Origin: Nigrospora sphaerica
Taxonomy: Eukaryota > Ascomycota > Sordariomycetes > Amphisphaeriales > Apiosporaceae
DNA: 64,000 nucleotides
Direction of reading: 5' to 3'
Assembly: GCA_018287875.1 (NCBI GenBank)
Contig: JAGVVL010000001.1
Location: forward strand, 8,928,001 to 8,992,000
In this document: piece by piece, positions 54,376 through 64,000 of the stretch
Layout of the letters: each line of letters begins with the position of its first letter
Numbering within the stretch: position 1 is the stretch's first letter
Translations under genes and position numbers: made by a program
Notes under the pieces: generated by a model
What the model saw: only the letters and a program-made list of their open reading frames with translations
The model's database searches: none
Told to the model about the DNA's origin: nothing

Positions 54376-56252
54376 CTAGCACCCCGACAGGACCTTGCAG
54401 TCCAGGACGGCGCTCTGGCCGCCCTTGACGGCCTCGATGGCTTGGGCAATGATGCCCTCGAGGTCGGCCGCCTTTTCGACACGGGCGGTGAAGAGGTCGC
54501 CGCCGGCGGCCCCCTTGGCGATGGCGCCGTAGTCGGGCACGGGGTCAAAGGAGATGTTGATCTCCTCGTTGGTGGCTTTGGAGCCGAGGCCTTCGGGGTG
54601 AACGAGGAGCATGGACCGGCGCGGGGCGTTCCAACCTGTTGGGCACCAGCCGCGGTGGTTAGCACACGGTCTTGGGGGCTCGCGGGGACACGTGACTTAC
54701 CCTTGTTGTTCAGCACGATGGTCAGGACCGGGATGTTGTAGCGCTTGGAGATCCAGTACACGCTGCCGGGGACGCTGAAGAGGAACGTGCCGTCGCCGAC
54801 CACCTGCACGACGAACTTGCCCTTGCCAGGCCCACCGTGGGCGACGTCCGAGGCCAGCTTGATGCCCAGCGCGCCGCCGCCGGACCAGCCGAGGCCGCCG
54901 CCGCCGCAGTTGATCCAGGAGCCGGGCAGCTCGGGCAGCAGGTTATCGTGCACGAAGCCTGTGTTGGTCACGGCCTCGATGGCCCAGATGGTGTCGGGCG
55001 GGCACAGCTGCCGGAGCTTCCGGCACAGGTGGCCGGTGCCGAATGCGCCGTCCGCCGCCGGCTGGGCTTTGGCTGCAATTTCATCGAGGCGCTTCCGGTG
55101 CGACGCCGTCAGGGCGTCCCAGGCCCGGCCGGCGGCGGCGGCGTCGAGCCGGTCGCCCAAGGCGGTCTTGATGTGCGCCGTCACCTGCTCGACAGACGTC
55201 AAGGCGTCGGCGCGGTACCGGTGCTGGGCGGGCACGTAAAAGAGCGGCATCATCTGCTTCAGGGGGTCAACGTCGATGTGGAAGACCTTGGCGTCGGCGG
55301 CCGGCTTGCACAGCGTAGGGATCCAGGGCACGTCGCAGTCGACGATGAGGATGACGTCGGCCTCCTTGATTTCCGTCTCAATGCCGAAGCGCAGGCCGAG
55401 CCAGGCCGGGTGCGAGGCCGGGAAGCACATGTCGCTGCCGCCCGTGTCCAGCACGCGCAGGCCCTTGATGGTATTGGCCAGTTCGACGAGGGCGGCGGGC
55501 ATTTGGTGGTTGCGGCCCGCGTAGCCCGTGATGAGCAGCGGCTTCTTGGCCCCGGTAAGGGCCTCGGCGATTTGCTTGACAGCCTTTTGCGGCAGGCCGC
55601 CGAGTTCAACGCGGTCCCAGACGCCCTGCTCCAGGTGGTAGGGCTCGATATCCTCCTCCATGACCTCGCGGGCGCCGACGAGGTAGACAGGGCCCTGGGG
55701 GTCGCTCGTGGCGAACTGCAGCGCGCGGTTCACCATCTGCTTGATGTTCTTGCCCGTCTTGATCTCGGCCGAGTAGCGGCAATATTGGCCGAGGATCAGC
55801 TTCTGGTCGGGCACGTCCTGGATCCAGTGGATGTACTCAGTCCTGGATCCACGCATCTCGCCCTCGAGGGTAAAGGGACTCAGGCCGGCAAACACCAGGA
55901 CGGGCGCCCGGCCCGTGCTCGCGTTGTGCACGGCGGCGCCGAGCCCCTGGGTGCCGACGTCGACGTGGACAATAACGACCTGCGGCTTGCCCGTCAGGCG
56001 CGCGTAGCCGTCAGCCATGGACATGGCCACCATCTAGTCGTCCAGTCAGCACCGGCTCGGCACGGGGATTGGCAGCGGGCACCGTACCTCGTTGGGACAG
56101 GTAATGATGCGGGGAAATTGGCCGCCCTTCTCCCTCTGACCCTTAACCATGGCCTCAATGATGCTGGGATGATCCGAGCCCAGGTTGACAAAGCAGTGGG
56201 TCACACCGGCCTCCCATATGGCCTCGAAGAAGGCGAACGACGCCGTGTACAT
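54376..56252 (-). CDS. Thiamine diphosphate-dependent enzyme (acetolactate synthase-like)
   Basis: Three minus-strand exons: 56252-56088, 56033-54701 and 54635-54376; introns 54 and 65 bp; 585 residues. The N-terminal pyrimidine-binding domain starts MYTASFAFFEAIWEAG and ends exon 1 at E55 (CPNE), the Glu that activates the cofactor. Then MADGYARLTGKPQ and VIVHVDVGTQGLGAAVHNA follow. A central Rossmann-like domain (about 200-340) contains LLITGYAGRN. The C-terminal domain carries the ThDP/Mg motif, from GDGTF (G468, D469) to NN just before the last junction. Family role: decarboxylation of a 2-oxo acid or C-C ligation; it is unlike mitochondrial ILV2 (no targeting sequence), so a catabolic or specialised role is inferred. 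Substrate unknown. Start chosen at the conserved MYTASFAFF. Confidence 0.9.
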
Positions 56253-59200
56253 GTTGGGCAAGCAACTAGTGGCGTAGGGGTGGCAGCGGTCGCGGTGTTT
56301 GTGGTGGTGAGGCCCTGGTGTGCTCGATTCAACAGGCCGGCGGCTGGAGACGGGAATCCTCGGGACACGTGGTGGAAGGTCGGGCAGGGGGTCGGAGATG
56401 GCGGACGAGATGCACAAGGTCCGAATTCGCGGAGGTAGTTGTGCAAGGGCCGACACACGGGGGATTGAACGAAAAGAAAGAAAGAGTGAGAAACAATGGC
56501 GAGTTGAGCCAAGGGCCGCGGTGACAGCTTTATGTCTGGTCATCATCGGACCGAGGACGGCCATCCATGAGTTCAAGATAGCACGGGGACGGCGAGGGGT
56601 ACGCGGCATGCAGGTGACCCCGCGAACGGACGCACGCTATCGGACGGCGACCTCGGGGGCCAAGCTCGAAGCTTCGGTCGACTTTCCAGCCTCGAGACAG
56701 CGGCACCACGGTAGTATGCACACTGCAAGCTTCCCATTACAACAGGGCGCACGAGGGACCAGGGGCTTTACCCCAACTTTCTTGAGGGGGACAAGCTGAT
56801 AGTGGGATGAGGAATGCGGGGGAGCGCCCATGGTGGGGTTGCGACTTCCACTACTGCCCGCTACCCACCCGCTATCCCCCTCCTGCTCATATTGGATAGG
56901 ATGCCGACAGCCCCTCGCGGAGGAAAAGGGAAGGATTGGCCGCGGAGAGCCGGCGGAGGCCCTGCCTGGGCATCCGAGGCCGCGTCAGGAACCGAACGAA
57001 CATGTCCAGCCAGTTGGTCACGGGAAGGTACCCTAGCCAACATGCATTGGAAGTGCATGCTCGCACGCACTTGATCACGGCTGGAGGTCGCGCGGGATGC
57101 CCACACGAATGCCACGGCAGAAGAAAGCGGGAGATGAGCGCCAGGTTCATGCCATCCATCCCATCCGCATCTTCCGGTTTCGTGTCCCGGCTCGTTTCGG
57201 CCGGCGTGGCTTCCCAGACAAAACGGCCTCGTGGTCAGGGCGGGTCGGGGGTCACAGTCGCTGCCCCGACAGTATGGGTTACAAGCGGCCACTCCCGGAA
57301 TGGAACGGAGCATTAAGTTACCAACGAACCGTGGCTCCCATCATCCGGTGTTGTGGTACGATCCCTCAAAAGCTTTGCAATCCCGTCCATTAGAAAGAAA
57401 GAAAAACCAGCACGACTGGCCTAATCGGCAGCCGCGGCGTAGGCGGTGCACATGCACCCAAAAAGGAAGAAGCCGTATCATTGTTAATGACAAAAGCGTG
57501 AAGAGGCGGCGTTCGACAACGCCTTCCTCGTGATGAGGTCTTGTAGCCCCGCCAGCCTTGGCGGCTAATCCGGACTACGAATTGCACCAAAGTTTACGTA
57601 ATGGGCGGGCGATGGGGGTTGCCGTAACTGACAGGTCGCTTATCGTCGGACCGCGGCCAGTGAGCCGCAACACCACCCGCGGGCAACCAGGTTAGAGCCG
57701 AGCCTTCGATTCGATCAGACTGCCAGTCTTCACGTCCCCGACAGCCTGAGAGCCATCGCCGCTTCTCACTTGGCGGCCTCACAGCATGGCCGTTCGTGCC
57801 AGTCCAAACCCCAAGTCACGAGACTTCGCGTAGGAGCAGGCGCCACGCGCCGCGCATCAGCCACGTGGTGATCACCCTCGGCCGGCCATGACGTCTCTGC
57901 GAAGCGCCCAGCGTGCCTTTTATTAGTGGCATAAATGCCCACGTTGCGCGCCCAGCTTGGAAACGGGCTACGCCCAACCCGCTGTTTCGTGTAGAGATGA
58001 TGCTGAGGCCTATTCTCTCTTGTTCATGCGACCAGCAATCGGTATGACGGTCTCGGGGGCTCAGATCAAGCTTGATGTCACTCTCCCCGGCTTTTCATTG
58101 GCAGCGCCGACCCATCGGGTACGCCACAATCTGCAACGTGGCTCCGTTGAGAGCAAGCAGCCCGACCTGCCAAACCGGAGCCCGTTCGTCCTCCCCATCT
58201 CGCCATTGTCCCGGGGCGCCGGCGATCATGGCAGGCAAGCCGGCAAAAGCAGGCAGACGAGCAGGCAGATGAACAGGCGTCTTACGCCTCTGCCGGCCGC
58301 ATTTGCTCTTTCGTCTCTGCGCCATGCCATCGGCCAGCGCCCGATAGGCGCGCCATCGCCGGCCGAACAGCAAACAAAGTTTCGCCGGCGACATGTCGAT
58401 AGAGTGAAACCAAGATCCGACCACGGCCGATATCCCATCTTGCCCCGCCCACGTTGGCGAACAAGGGGGGGGTTGAGGGCATTCGTTAGAGACGGTGACT
58501 GCCACAAGGCCTTGATTGGGCCTGCACAGCAGCGCCGTTGCAGGCCCCGTCCGATTCCCACGGCCGCCGACCCACGCCAATGGAGCCCCGGCGATGCCAA
58601 GTCGACAGCACCTGGTGGCCCTGTTCGCGTCATCTTTCTGCCTCCCGCTTTCCGTGTACCTGGGTCGCGGCGAGTCATTCGTCGGGCAGTCCCCTGCGTA
58701 TGGCTCCACGACCGGTGCCGCGCCGCAAGCAAACATATCATCCATCGGTCGCATACCACCTTGTGTGGGCGCTCATGCCGTGGCTGGTCGTACGTGTACG
58801 GGGGCTGGGGGGGGTCGCTTCATTCATCCTTCATGCCAGCACGGCCATGCCATGACGGCCAAGGCATACATCCGAGGTGGCGATCCCAGCCATTCAACTT
58901 TCGGTACCTTGGCCAAGCCGTGTGTACCCCGGGGCCGCAGGACCCATTTCCGGCATGGAGACCAGGTATTCGCTCACCGTCCCGCCAGCGTCACTTCCAA
59001 ACCGCGCCCATGCCGGCCAGATCGCCAGGCCACCAAGCGACTGGCTGTCTCAGCCCTGACTGCCTCTTGTCGCCGATGAAATTATGCTGGGCGTGCGCAA
59101 TGTCGGTCCGCTCCAACACTGCCGTAAAATCAGGGTAGCCCATGTCGGTTGCTTCCCTCCGACTGGGGCCCCACCAAGCTCCTGGTCCCAGGGCCTTCTC

Positions 59201-59424
59201 GATAAATACTTTGCTTGTAGACTTCCCGCTGTCATAGTGACTGACACCGCCGCTTCGCCCTTGGGTATTTTACGCTACGACATCGCGCCCGAGCCGTCTT
59301 CTCGTTCTCATCTTTGACTTTACACCGGCTGCCACCGACGACTCGATCTGCCCGTCTGCCTAACCGCCCGCCGCTCGTTTGCTCCTCACGACTTGGCCAA
59401 CCCTTTGCTGCCTTTCCTACCACC
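56253..59424. other. Intergenic region (3.2 kb), no supported gene
   Basis: It contains the promoters of the two divergent genes at its ends. A 393-codon frame at 57957-59138 lacks an ATG start, a recognisable domain and a natural composition, and it is overlapped by several other frames; I treat it as chance in GC-rich DNA. Confidence 0.45.
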
Positions 59425-61114
59425 ATGGGCAATGGGCAGAGCTCCCCGTTGAGCTCCTGTCTCAACAACGTCTGCAATGGTCGTATCAACTGTGTCGGCT
59501 ACCCCGACAACCCTCTGTATCAGTTGACGTGGGTCAATCGCTATAACCTAGACATCGACGTGGAGCCCGTGGCCGTCACCCGGCCAGACAACGCCGACGA
59601 TGTTGCCGCCTTCATCAAATGCGCGACCGAGCACGACGTGCCTGTTCAGGCCCGGTCCGGAGGCCATTCTTATGCGTACGTCATTTGCCCTTCGCCAATT
59701 GCTCGTCACTCATGTCTTACTGACCATGTTGTAGGAATTTTGGTGCGTATCGCCGATGTCCTCGTTGAGGCTCTAGCTCTCGCTAATACCAAGCCACAGG
59801 TGTTGGAGGCAAGGATGGCGCCCTTGTCATCGACCTAAAGAACTTTCAAAAGTTCGAAATGGACACGAATACCTGGCATGCCACCATTGGCGGCGGGAGC
59901 AAGCTTTCCGACGTCACCGACCGCCTTCACGACAATGGCAAGCGGGCCATAGCTTACGGTACCTGCCCGGGCGTGGGTATTGGCGGCCACGCCACCATCG
60001 TAAGTGCATTCACGCAACGTCAGGGGCCAGCCGGCTAACGTGGCACTCAGGGCGGCCTGGGTCCCATGTCGCGTATGTGGGGTTCGTGTCTGGATCACGT
60101 CGTTGAGGTTGAGGTCGTTACGGCCGACGGCAAGATTCAACGCGCCAGCGAGAAAGAAAACTCGGATCTGTTTTTTGTAAGTTGCCGTATTTCACATTAC
60201 GGCACAAGGCGCCGGGTCTGGGGCTCACATGAATACAGGGCTTGAGAGGCGCGGGCGCGAGCTTCGGTGTCATCACCGAATTCGTCATGAGGACGCATCC
60301 GGAACCTGGCAGCGTCGTTCAGTACTCTTTCTCGCTCAGTTTCGGAAAACACGGCGAAATGGTCGATGTCTTTGAGAAGTGGCAATCGCTGATTGCGGAC
60401 CCCAACCTGGACCGCCGGTTCGGTAGCGAGATCGTCATGCACCAGGCCGGCCTGCTCATCACGGCGACGTTTTACGGCACACAGGAAGAGTTCGACGCCA
60501 CTGGTATCCCCGACAAGATCCCGACGGGAAAGCGCTCGCTCGTCGTAGACGACTGGCTGGGCGTCGTGGCGCAGCAGGCCGAGGATGCGGCGCTCTGGCT
60601 GTCGGAACTCCGCACCGCCTTCACCGCCCGAAGTCTGGCCTTCCGCCCCGACGAGCTCCTGTCGCACGATACCATCGACAGGATGATGCGCTACATCGAG
60701 GACACGGACAAGGGCACGCTGCTTTGGTTCCTCATCTTCGACGTGACGGGTGGCGCCATTAGCGACGTGCCCACAAACGCGACGGCGTACGCGCACCGCG
60801 ACAAGGTTATGTTTTGCCAGGGCTACGGTATCGGCATCCCGACGCTGAACCAGAAGACCAGGAACTTTATGAACGGTATTATGGACACTATCCAGGGTGC
60901 GGCGCCACAGATGCTCACGACGTACCCGGGCTACGTCGATCCCTCCCTGGCCAATGCGCAGCAGTCCTACTGGGGGCCGAACCTCGACCGACTGACGCAG
61001 ATCAAGGCCAAATGGGACCCAAACGACCTGTTCCATAACCCGCAGAGCGTTCGCCCATCCACGCTCAGCCAGCGACAGGAGTCGTCGGCTAAGAACCGGA
61101 GAAGAAAGATGTGA
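59425..61114 (+). CDS. FAD-linked oxidase, BBE/AA7 type with bicovalent flavin (oligosaccharide-oxidase-like)
   Basis: Five exons: 59425-59675, 59735-59742 (8-nt microexon), 59800-59999, 60051-60176 and 60239-61114; introns 51-62 bp; 486 residues. Splicing restores RSGGHSYANFGVGGKDGAL. H81 in this motif and C142 in YGTCPGVGIGGHATIGG are the two covalent FAD attachment sites of the glucooligosaccharide-oxidase group. LGPMSRMWGSCLDHVVEVEV continues the FAD domain, and the C-terminal substrate domain ends with YWGPNLDRL and KWDPNDLFHNPQSV, the BBE motif. Family role: oxidation of sugars or other alcohols with reduction of O2 to H2O2. There is no signal peptide; the N-terminus MGNGQSSP fits an N-myristoylation site, so a cytosolic membrane-attached enzyme is possible. 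Neither motif is broken. Confidence 0.92.
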
Positions 61115-61909
61115 AGAAGACAACGACGATGATGAATGACTTATGATGATTGACGCAGCTATGGGCCTTTCGACTTCGTATATATCTAGTTTTAGACTAA
61201 TCAACCGCGTACATATCGACCCGCCCCGGCGGCGGCTGTCAACGAGCTTTCTATACCTCGATCCGAGTCAGCCAAGTGAATGCGGCAATGGATTCTTGAC
61301 CGCCTTGTTTTCACACCAAGCCAAGAGTCTGCTGAGGCTAGGGGGACGGCTCAAGCAACTGGAGTATCTGTCGATTTATATCCACCGAGAACCGTTTCAT
61401 TCAGACGGACGGACGCTCTGCCCTGGAAAATACAAGGGTTCATGGCGGCTAGCCACCGCCAAGGAGCCGACCCACGATGCTTGGGCTCTGAAAGCGTGGT
61501 CTGGGCTCTGGAAAAGAAGACACTCGCGGTCCAATTTTCAGAATGGCCCTAACGGTACGTTTCCCAATGGGGGATCTGAGATGGCCCTCTGATTCTCCAC
61601 AGATGGGGGTCGGGACGCATACCAGCCATTCGCTTACCGTTGCCATGCCGCGTCCCCGCAAACCCCAACTTCCCCTCCAGGGCTAACAAGCTCTACCCCC
61701 TTACGGTGGTGAACCGGGGCAGCATCGATTATTCCTCCAATCACAACGGCAGCGGGTGCGGCAGGACGCGCCTGACTGGGCGGCGACAGTTCCTCGACGA
61801 AGACATATAAGCCGGCACGGTACAACGTGGCCAGCACCGAGGCCATCATGCCGAGCCCGACGACTTTGCGCCTCAGAGCATCGACTGGTCTAGCCTGCTG
61901 CTCCTCACC
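61115..61909. other. Intergenic spacer with the carboxylesterase promoter
   Basis: No gene is supported. The first part is the 3' flank of the FAD oxidase and the last part is the promoter and leader of the esterase. Confidence 0.45.
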
Positions 61910-63870
61910 ATGGCTTTCCTCCCCTCTCTCGGCAAGGCGTGGCTCCTGGGCGCCAGCCTGATGGCCGGGGCGGCTGCCGCTACCGCTGGCAGCCACGAAA
62001 CTCTGCCCATCGCGCCGGCCGGGGCGCCGACGGCCAAGACGGCCAACGGGACGTATGCTGGGGTGCACTTGGCAGAATGGGACCAGGACGCCTTTCTGGG
62101 GATGCCGTTCGCGCAGGCGCCGGTGGGTGCGCTGCGGTGGCGGCCGCCACAGAGCATCAACGCCTCGTTTGACGGGGTGCGCGAGGCGACGCGGTACGGC
62201 GCCAGCTGCATGCAGTATAACGCGGCGCCGGCACTGGAGCCGCTATCGGAGGACTGCCTCACGATCAACGTGGTGCGGCCGGCGGGGCTCGACGCCGACG
62301 GGGACGCGCCCCTGCCCGTGCTCGTCTGGATCTACGGCGGCGGCCTGCTCGCCGGCAGCACGGCGGACCCGCAGTACAACCTGTCGGGCATCGTGGCCAC
62401 GGCGCAGGCGGCGGGCCGGCCCTTTGTCGCCGTCAGCATGAACTACCGCCTCGCCATGTGGGGCTTCCTGGCGACGCCGGCGCTCGTGGCCGAGGGGTCG
62501 ACCAACCTGGGGCTGCGTGATCAACGACTGGCATTGCGCTGGGTCCAGGAGAACATCGGCGCTTTTGGCGGTGACGCGGCGCGTGTTACTATCTGGGGCG
62601 AGAGCGCCGGCGCCCAGAGCATCGCCTACCACATGTTTGCGCATGGCGGCCGCGACGACGGCCTCTTCCGGGCCGCCATCCTCGAGAGCGGCGGGCCCAC
62701 GGGCGCCCAGGTCCAGCCGCTGTCGTGGTACGGTGCCGCCGTGGAGAACTTGACGAGGGCAGTCGGGTGCTGGGGTGCGCAGGTGAGTTTTGCTCTTTCC
62801 CCCCCTTTGTTGGCGGCAGCCCCCTCCCCCTTTTCGAGCGGGAAGACTGACGGCGGGCGGCGCGGGCGCCACAGGATCAACTCGCGTGCCTTCGAGCCGT
62901 GGACTCGACGAAGCTGTTTGCGGCGCGGCCGACGACGCTATGGAACCCCGTGCTCGACGGCGACCTGCTGCAGGCATATCCGAGCCAGCAGATGGGGGCG
63001 GGCGCGTTTGTGCGCGTGCCGATACTCACCGGCGCCAACACGGACGAGGCCTTCTCGATCGGGGGCGCGCTCGAGACGGAGGCGGACCTCTTCACGGCGC
63101 TGCTGTCGTGGCGCAACTACGCGCTCACGCCGCCCACCATCCGCCGGCTGCTCACGCTCTACCCGGCGCCGGCCAACTGCACCGCCTACGTGCCCTACCA
63201 CATCACCGACTGCGCACAGCCACCGCCAGGCGCGGGAGCACAGTGTAAGTGACACCCGGTGCTCTTCATTGCCCATTTCAGCCCCGGATCCCCCCATTGT
63301 ACGGCCGTTACGCTTTGTTTCCGGCGCCCTGGGCCGCGGCTGCTCCGAACCTCGCTCTCGGTACAGCTGATGTTTGAAGAAAACAACTGACTCTGGATGA
63401 TGGTAGGGCGCCGCGCCGCCTCTATCGGCTCGGATCTCGTCATGATCGCTCAGCGGCGGCGCATGGCGGCGCTGCTAACGGAGGCGGGCCAGCCCGTCTA
63501 CAGCTATCGCTTCGACCAGCTGCCGGCCGGCGCCAGCCCCTGGGACGGCGTCCGGCACTTCGTCAACGTCGCCTACAGCTTCCAGAACATTTCGGGCCTG
63601 CTGGCACCCAGCGGCGGCCCGCCTCACGCGGCGCTGGCCCGCTCCATCGGCACCGCCTACGCCCGCTTCGTCGCCGACCTGGACCCCAACGACGGCAGTA
63701 ACGACGACGACAGCGAGGGACGGCTACCCCGCTGGCCCCGCTACAGCCTCGACCGTCCTACCAACATGGTGCTCAACGCCACCCGGAGCTGGGTCGAGGC
63801 CGACACGTGGCGCGGCGAGGCCTTGGACTTTATTAACACGCCCGAGGTTACCAAGGAGCTTTTGGGTTAG
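61910..63870 (+). CDS. Secreted type-B carboxylesterase (COesterase, alpha/beta hydrolase)
   Basis: Three exons, 61910-62782, 62875-63244 and 63407-63870; introns 92 and 162 bp; 568 residues. A signal peptide (MAFLPSLGKAWLLGASLMAG) precedes the mature enzyme. LSEDCLTINVVRP is the type-B family signature, VLVWIYGGGL is the oxyanion-hole strand, and S232 lies in VTIWGESAGAQS, the catalytic elbow. The acidic member is probably the Glu of NTDEAF. The usual HGSE motif near the C-terminus reads GVRHFVNVAYSF, so the catalytic His is probably that of VRHF, with an unusual context. Five NxS/T sites were seen. Family role: hydrolysis of carboxylic esters outside the cell, from lipids to hydroxycinnamate esters; the true substrate cannot be told. 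Confidence 0.9.
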
Positions 63871-64000
63871 AGGAAAGGAGGAGAGAGGAGGCCGTGGGAC
63901 TGGTTCGGTGCTGGTACGGGTGCGTGGTGGGACGTACGGCGGTCTCAAGGTACGACCCTGCTTAGGTACCTGGTTATACTTGTCGGACAGGCCTGACCGG

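Noticed and set aside
57957..59138. 393-codon open frame on the plus strand
   Set aside because: It starts on TTG, has no domain, is rich in Arg/Pro/Ser as expected of GC-rich noncoding DNA, and several other frames are open across it.

Overview
The window looks like nuclear DNA of a filamentous ascomycete (Pezizomycotina, probably Sordariomycetes; inference from gene content). Genes are monocistronic, most carry 50-160 bp GT-AG introns with CTAAY-type branch sites, third codon positions are rich in C/G, and spacers are long. Families include a CYP51 sterol demethylase, a Pho80-type cyclin, a PTH11-like rhodopsin-domain protein, a STAND/NACHT protein and an AA7-type oxidase. No bacterial operons, Shine-Dalgarno sites or CRISPR arrays were seen.

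Layout. 0-10 kb: secreted subtilase (505-3218), tRNA-Thr(CGU) (3657-3727), zinc alcohol dehydrogenase (4102-5097, minus), and a 1245-residue protein joining a kinase-like region to a trypsin-like domain with a full triad (5894-9631, minus). 11.9-13.8 kb: a complete pogo/Fot1-type transposon with 46-bp inverted repeats and a transposase inactivated by three RIP-type mutations. 14.9-18.4 kb: FAD monooxygenase and a one-pass membrane protein of DUF3712 type. 20.1-23.6 kb: a decayed highly reducing polyketide synthase (minus) divergent from an intact CYP51 (plus). 23.6-30.4 kb is gene-poor and partly AT-richer. 30.4-35.7 kb: double SnoaL-like protein and a Mae1-type dicarboxylate transporter. 38.9-47.8 kb: rhodopsin-domain protein (minus), MFS carrier of the ACS type, Pho80-type cyclin (minus). 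50.0-52.9 kb: a NACHT gene that appears broken. 54.4-56.3 kb: a ThDP enzyme (minus). 59.4-63.9 kb: bicovalent-flavin oxidase with an 8-nt microexon, and a secreted type-B carboxylesterase.

The most interesting locus is 20.1-23.6 kb. A CYP51 paralogue sits head to head with the remains of a polyketide synthase, the arrangement expected if CYP51 was the self-resistance gene of a cluster making an azole-like 14-alpha-demethylase inhibitor of the restricticin/lanomycin type, with the synthase since lost. The rest reads as ordinary accessory fungal gene content: extracellular hydrolases, transporters, redox enzymes and incompatibility-type receptors. All splice sites were placed by eye from reading-frame continuity and family resemblance; no alignment was run.
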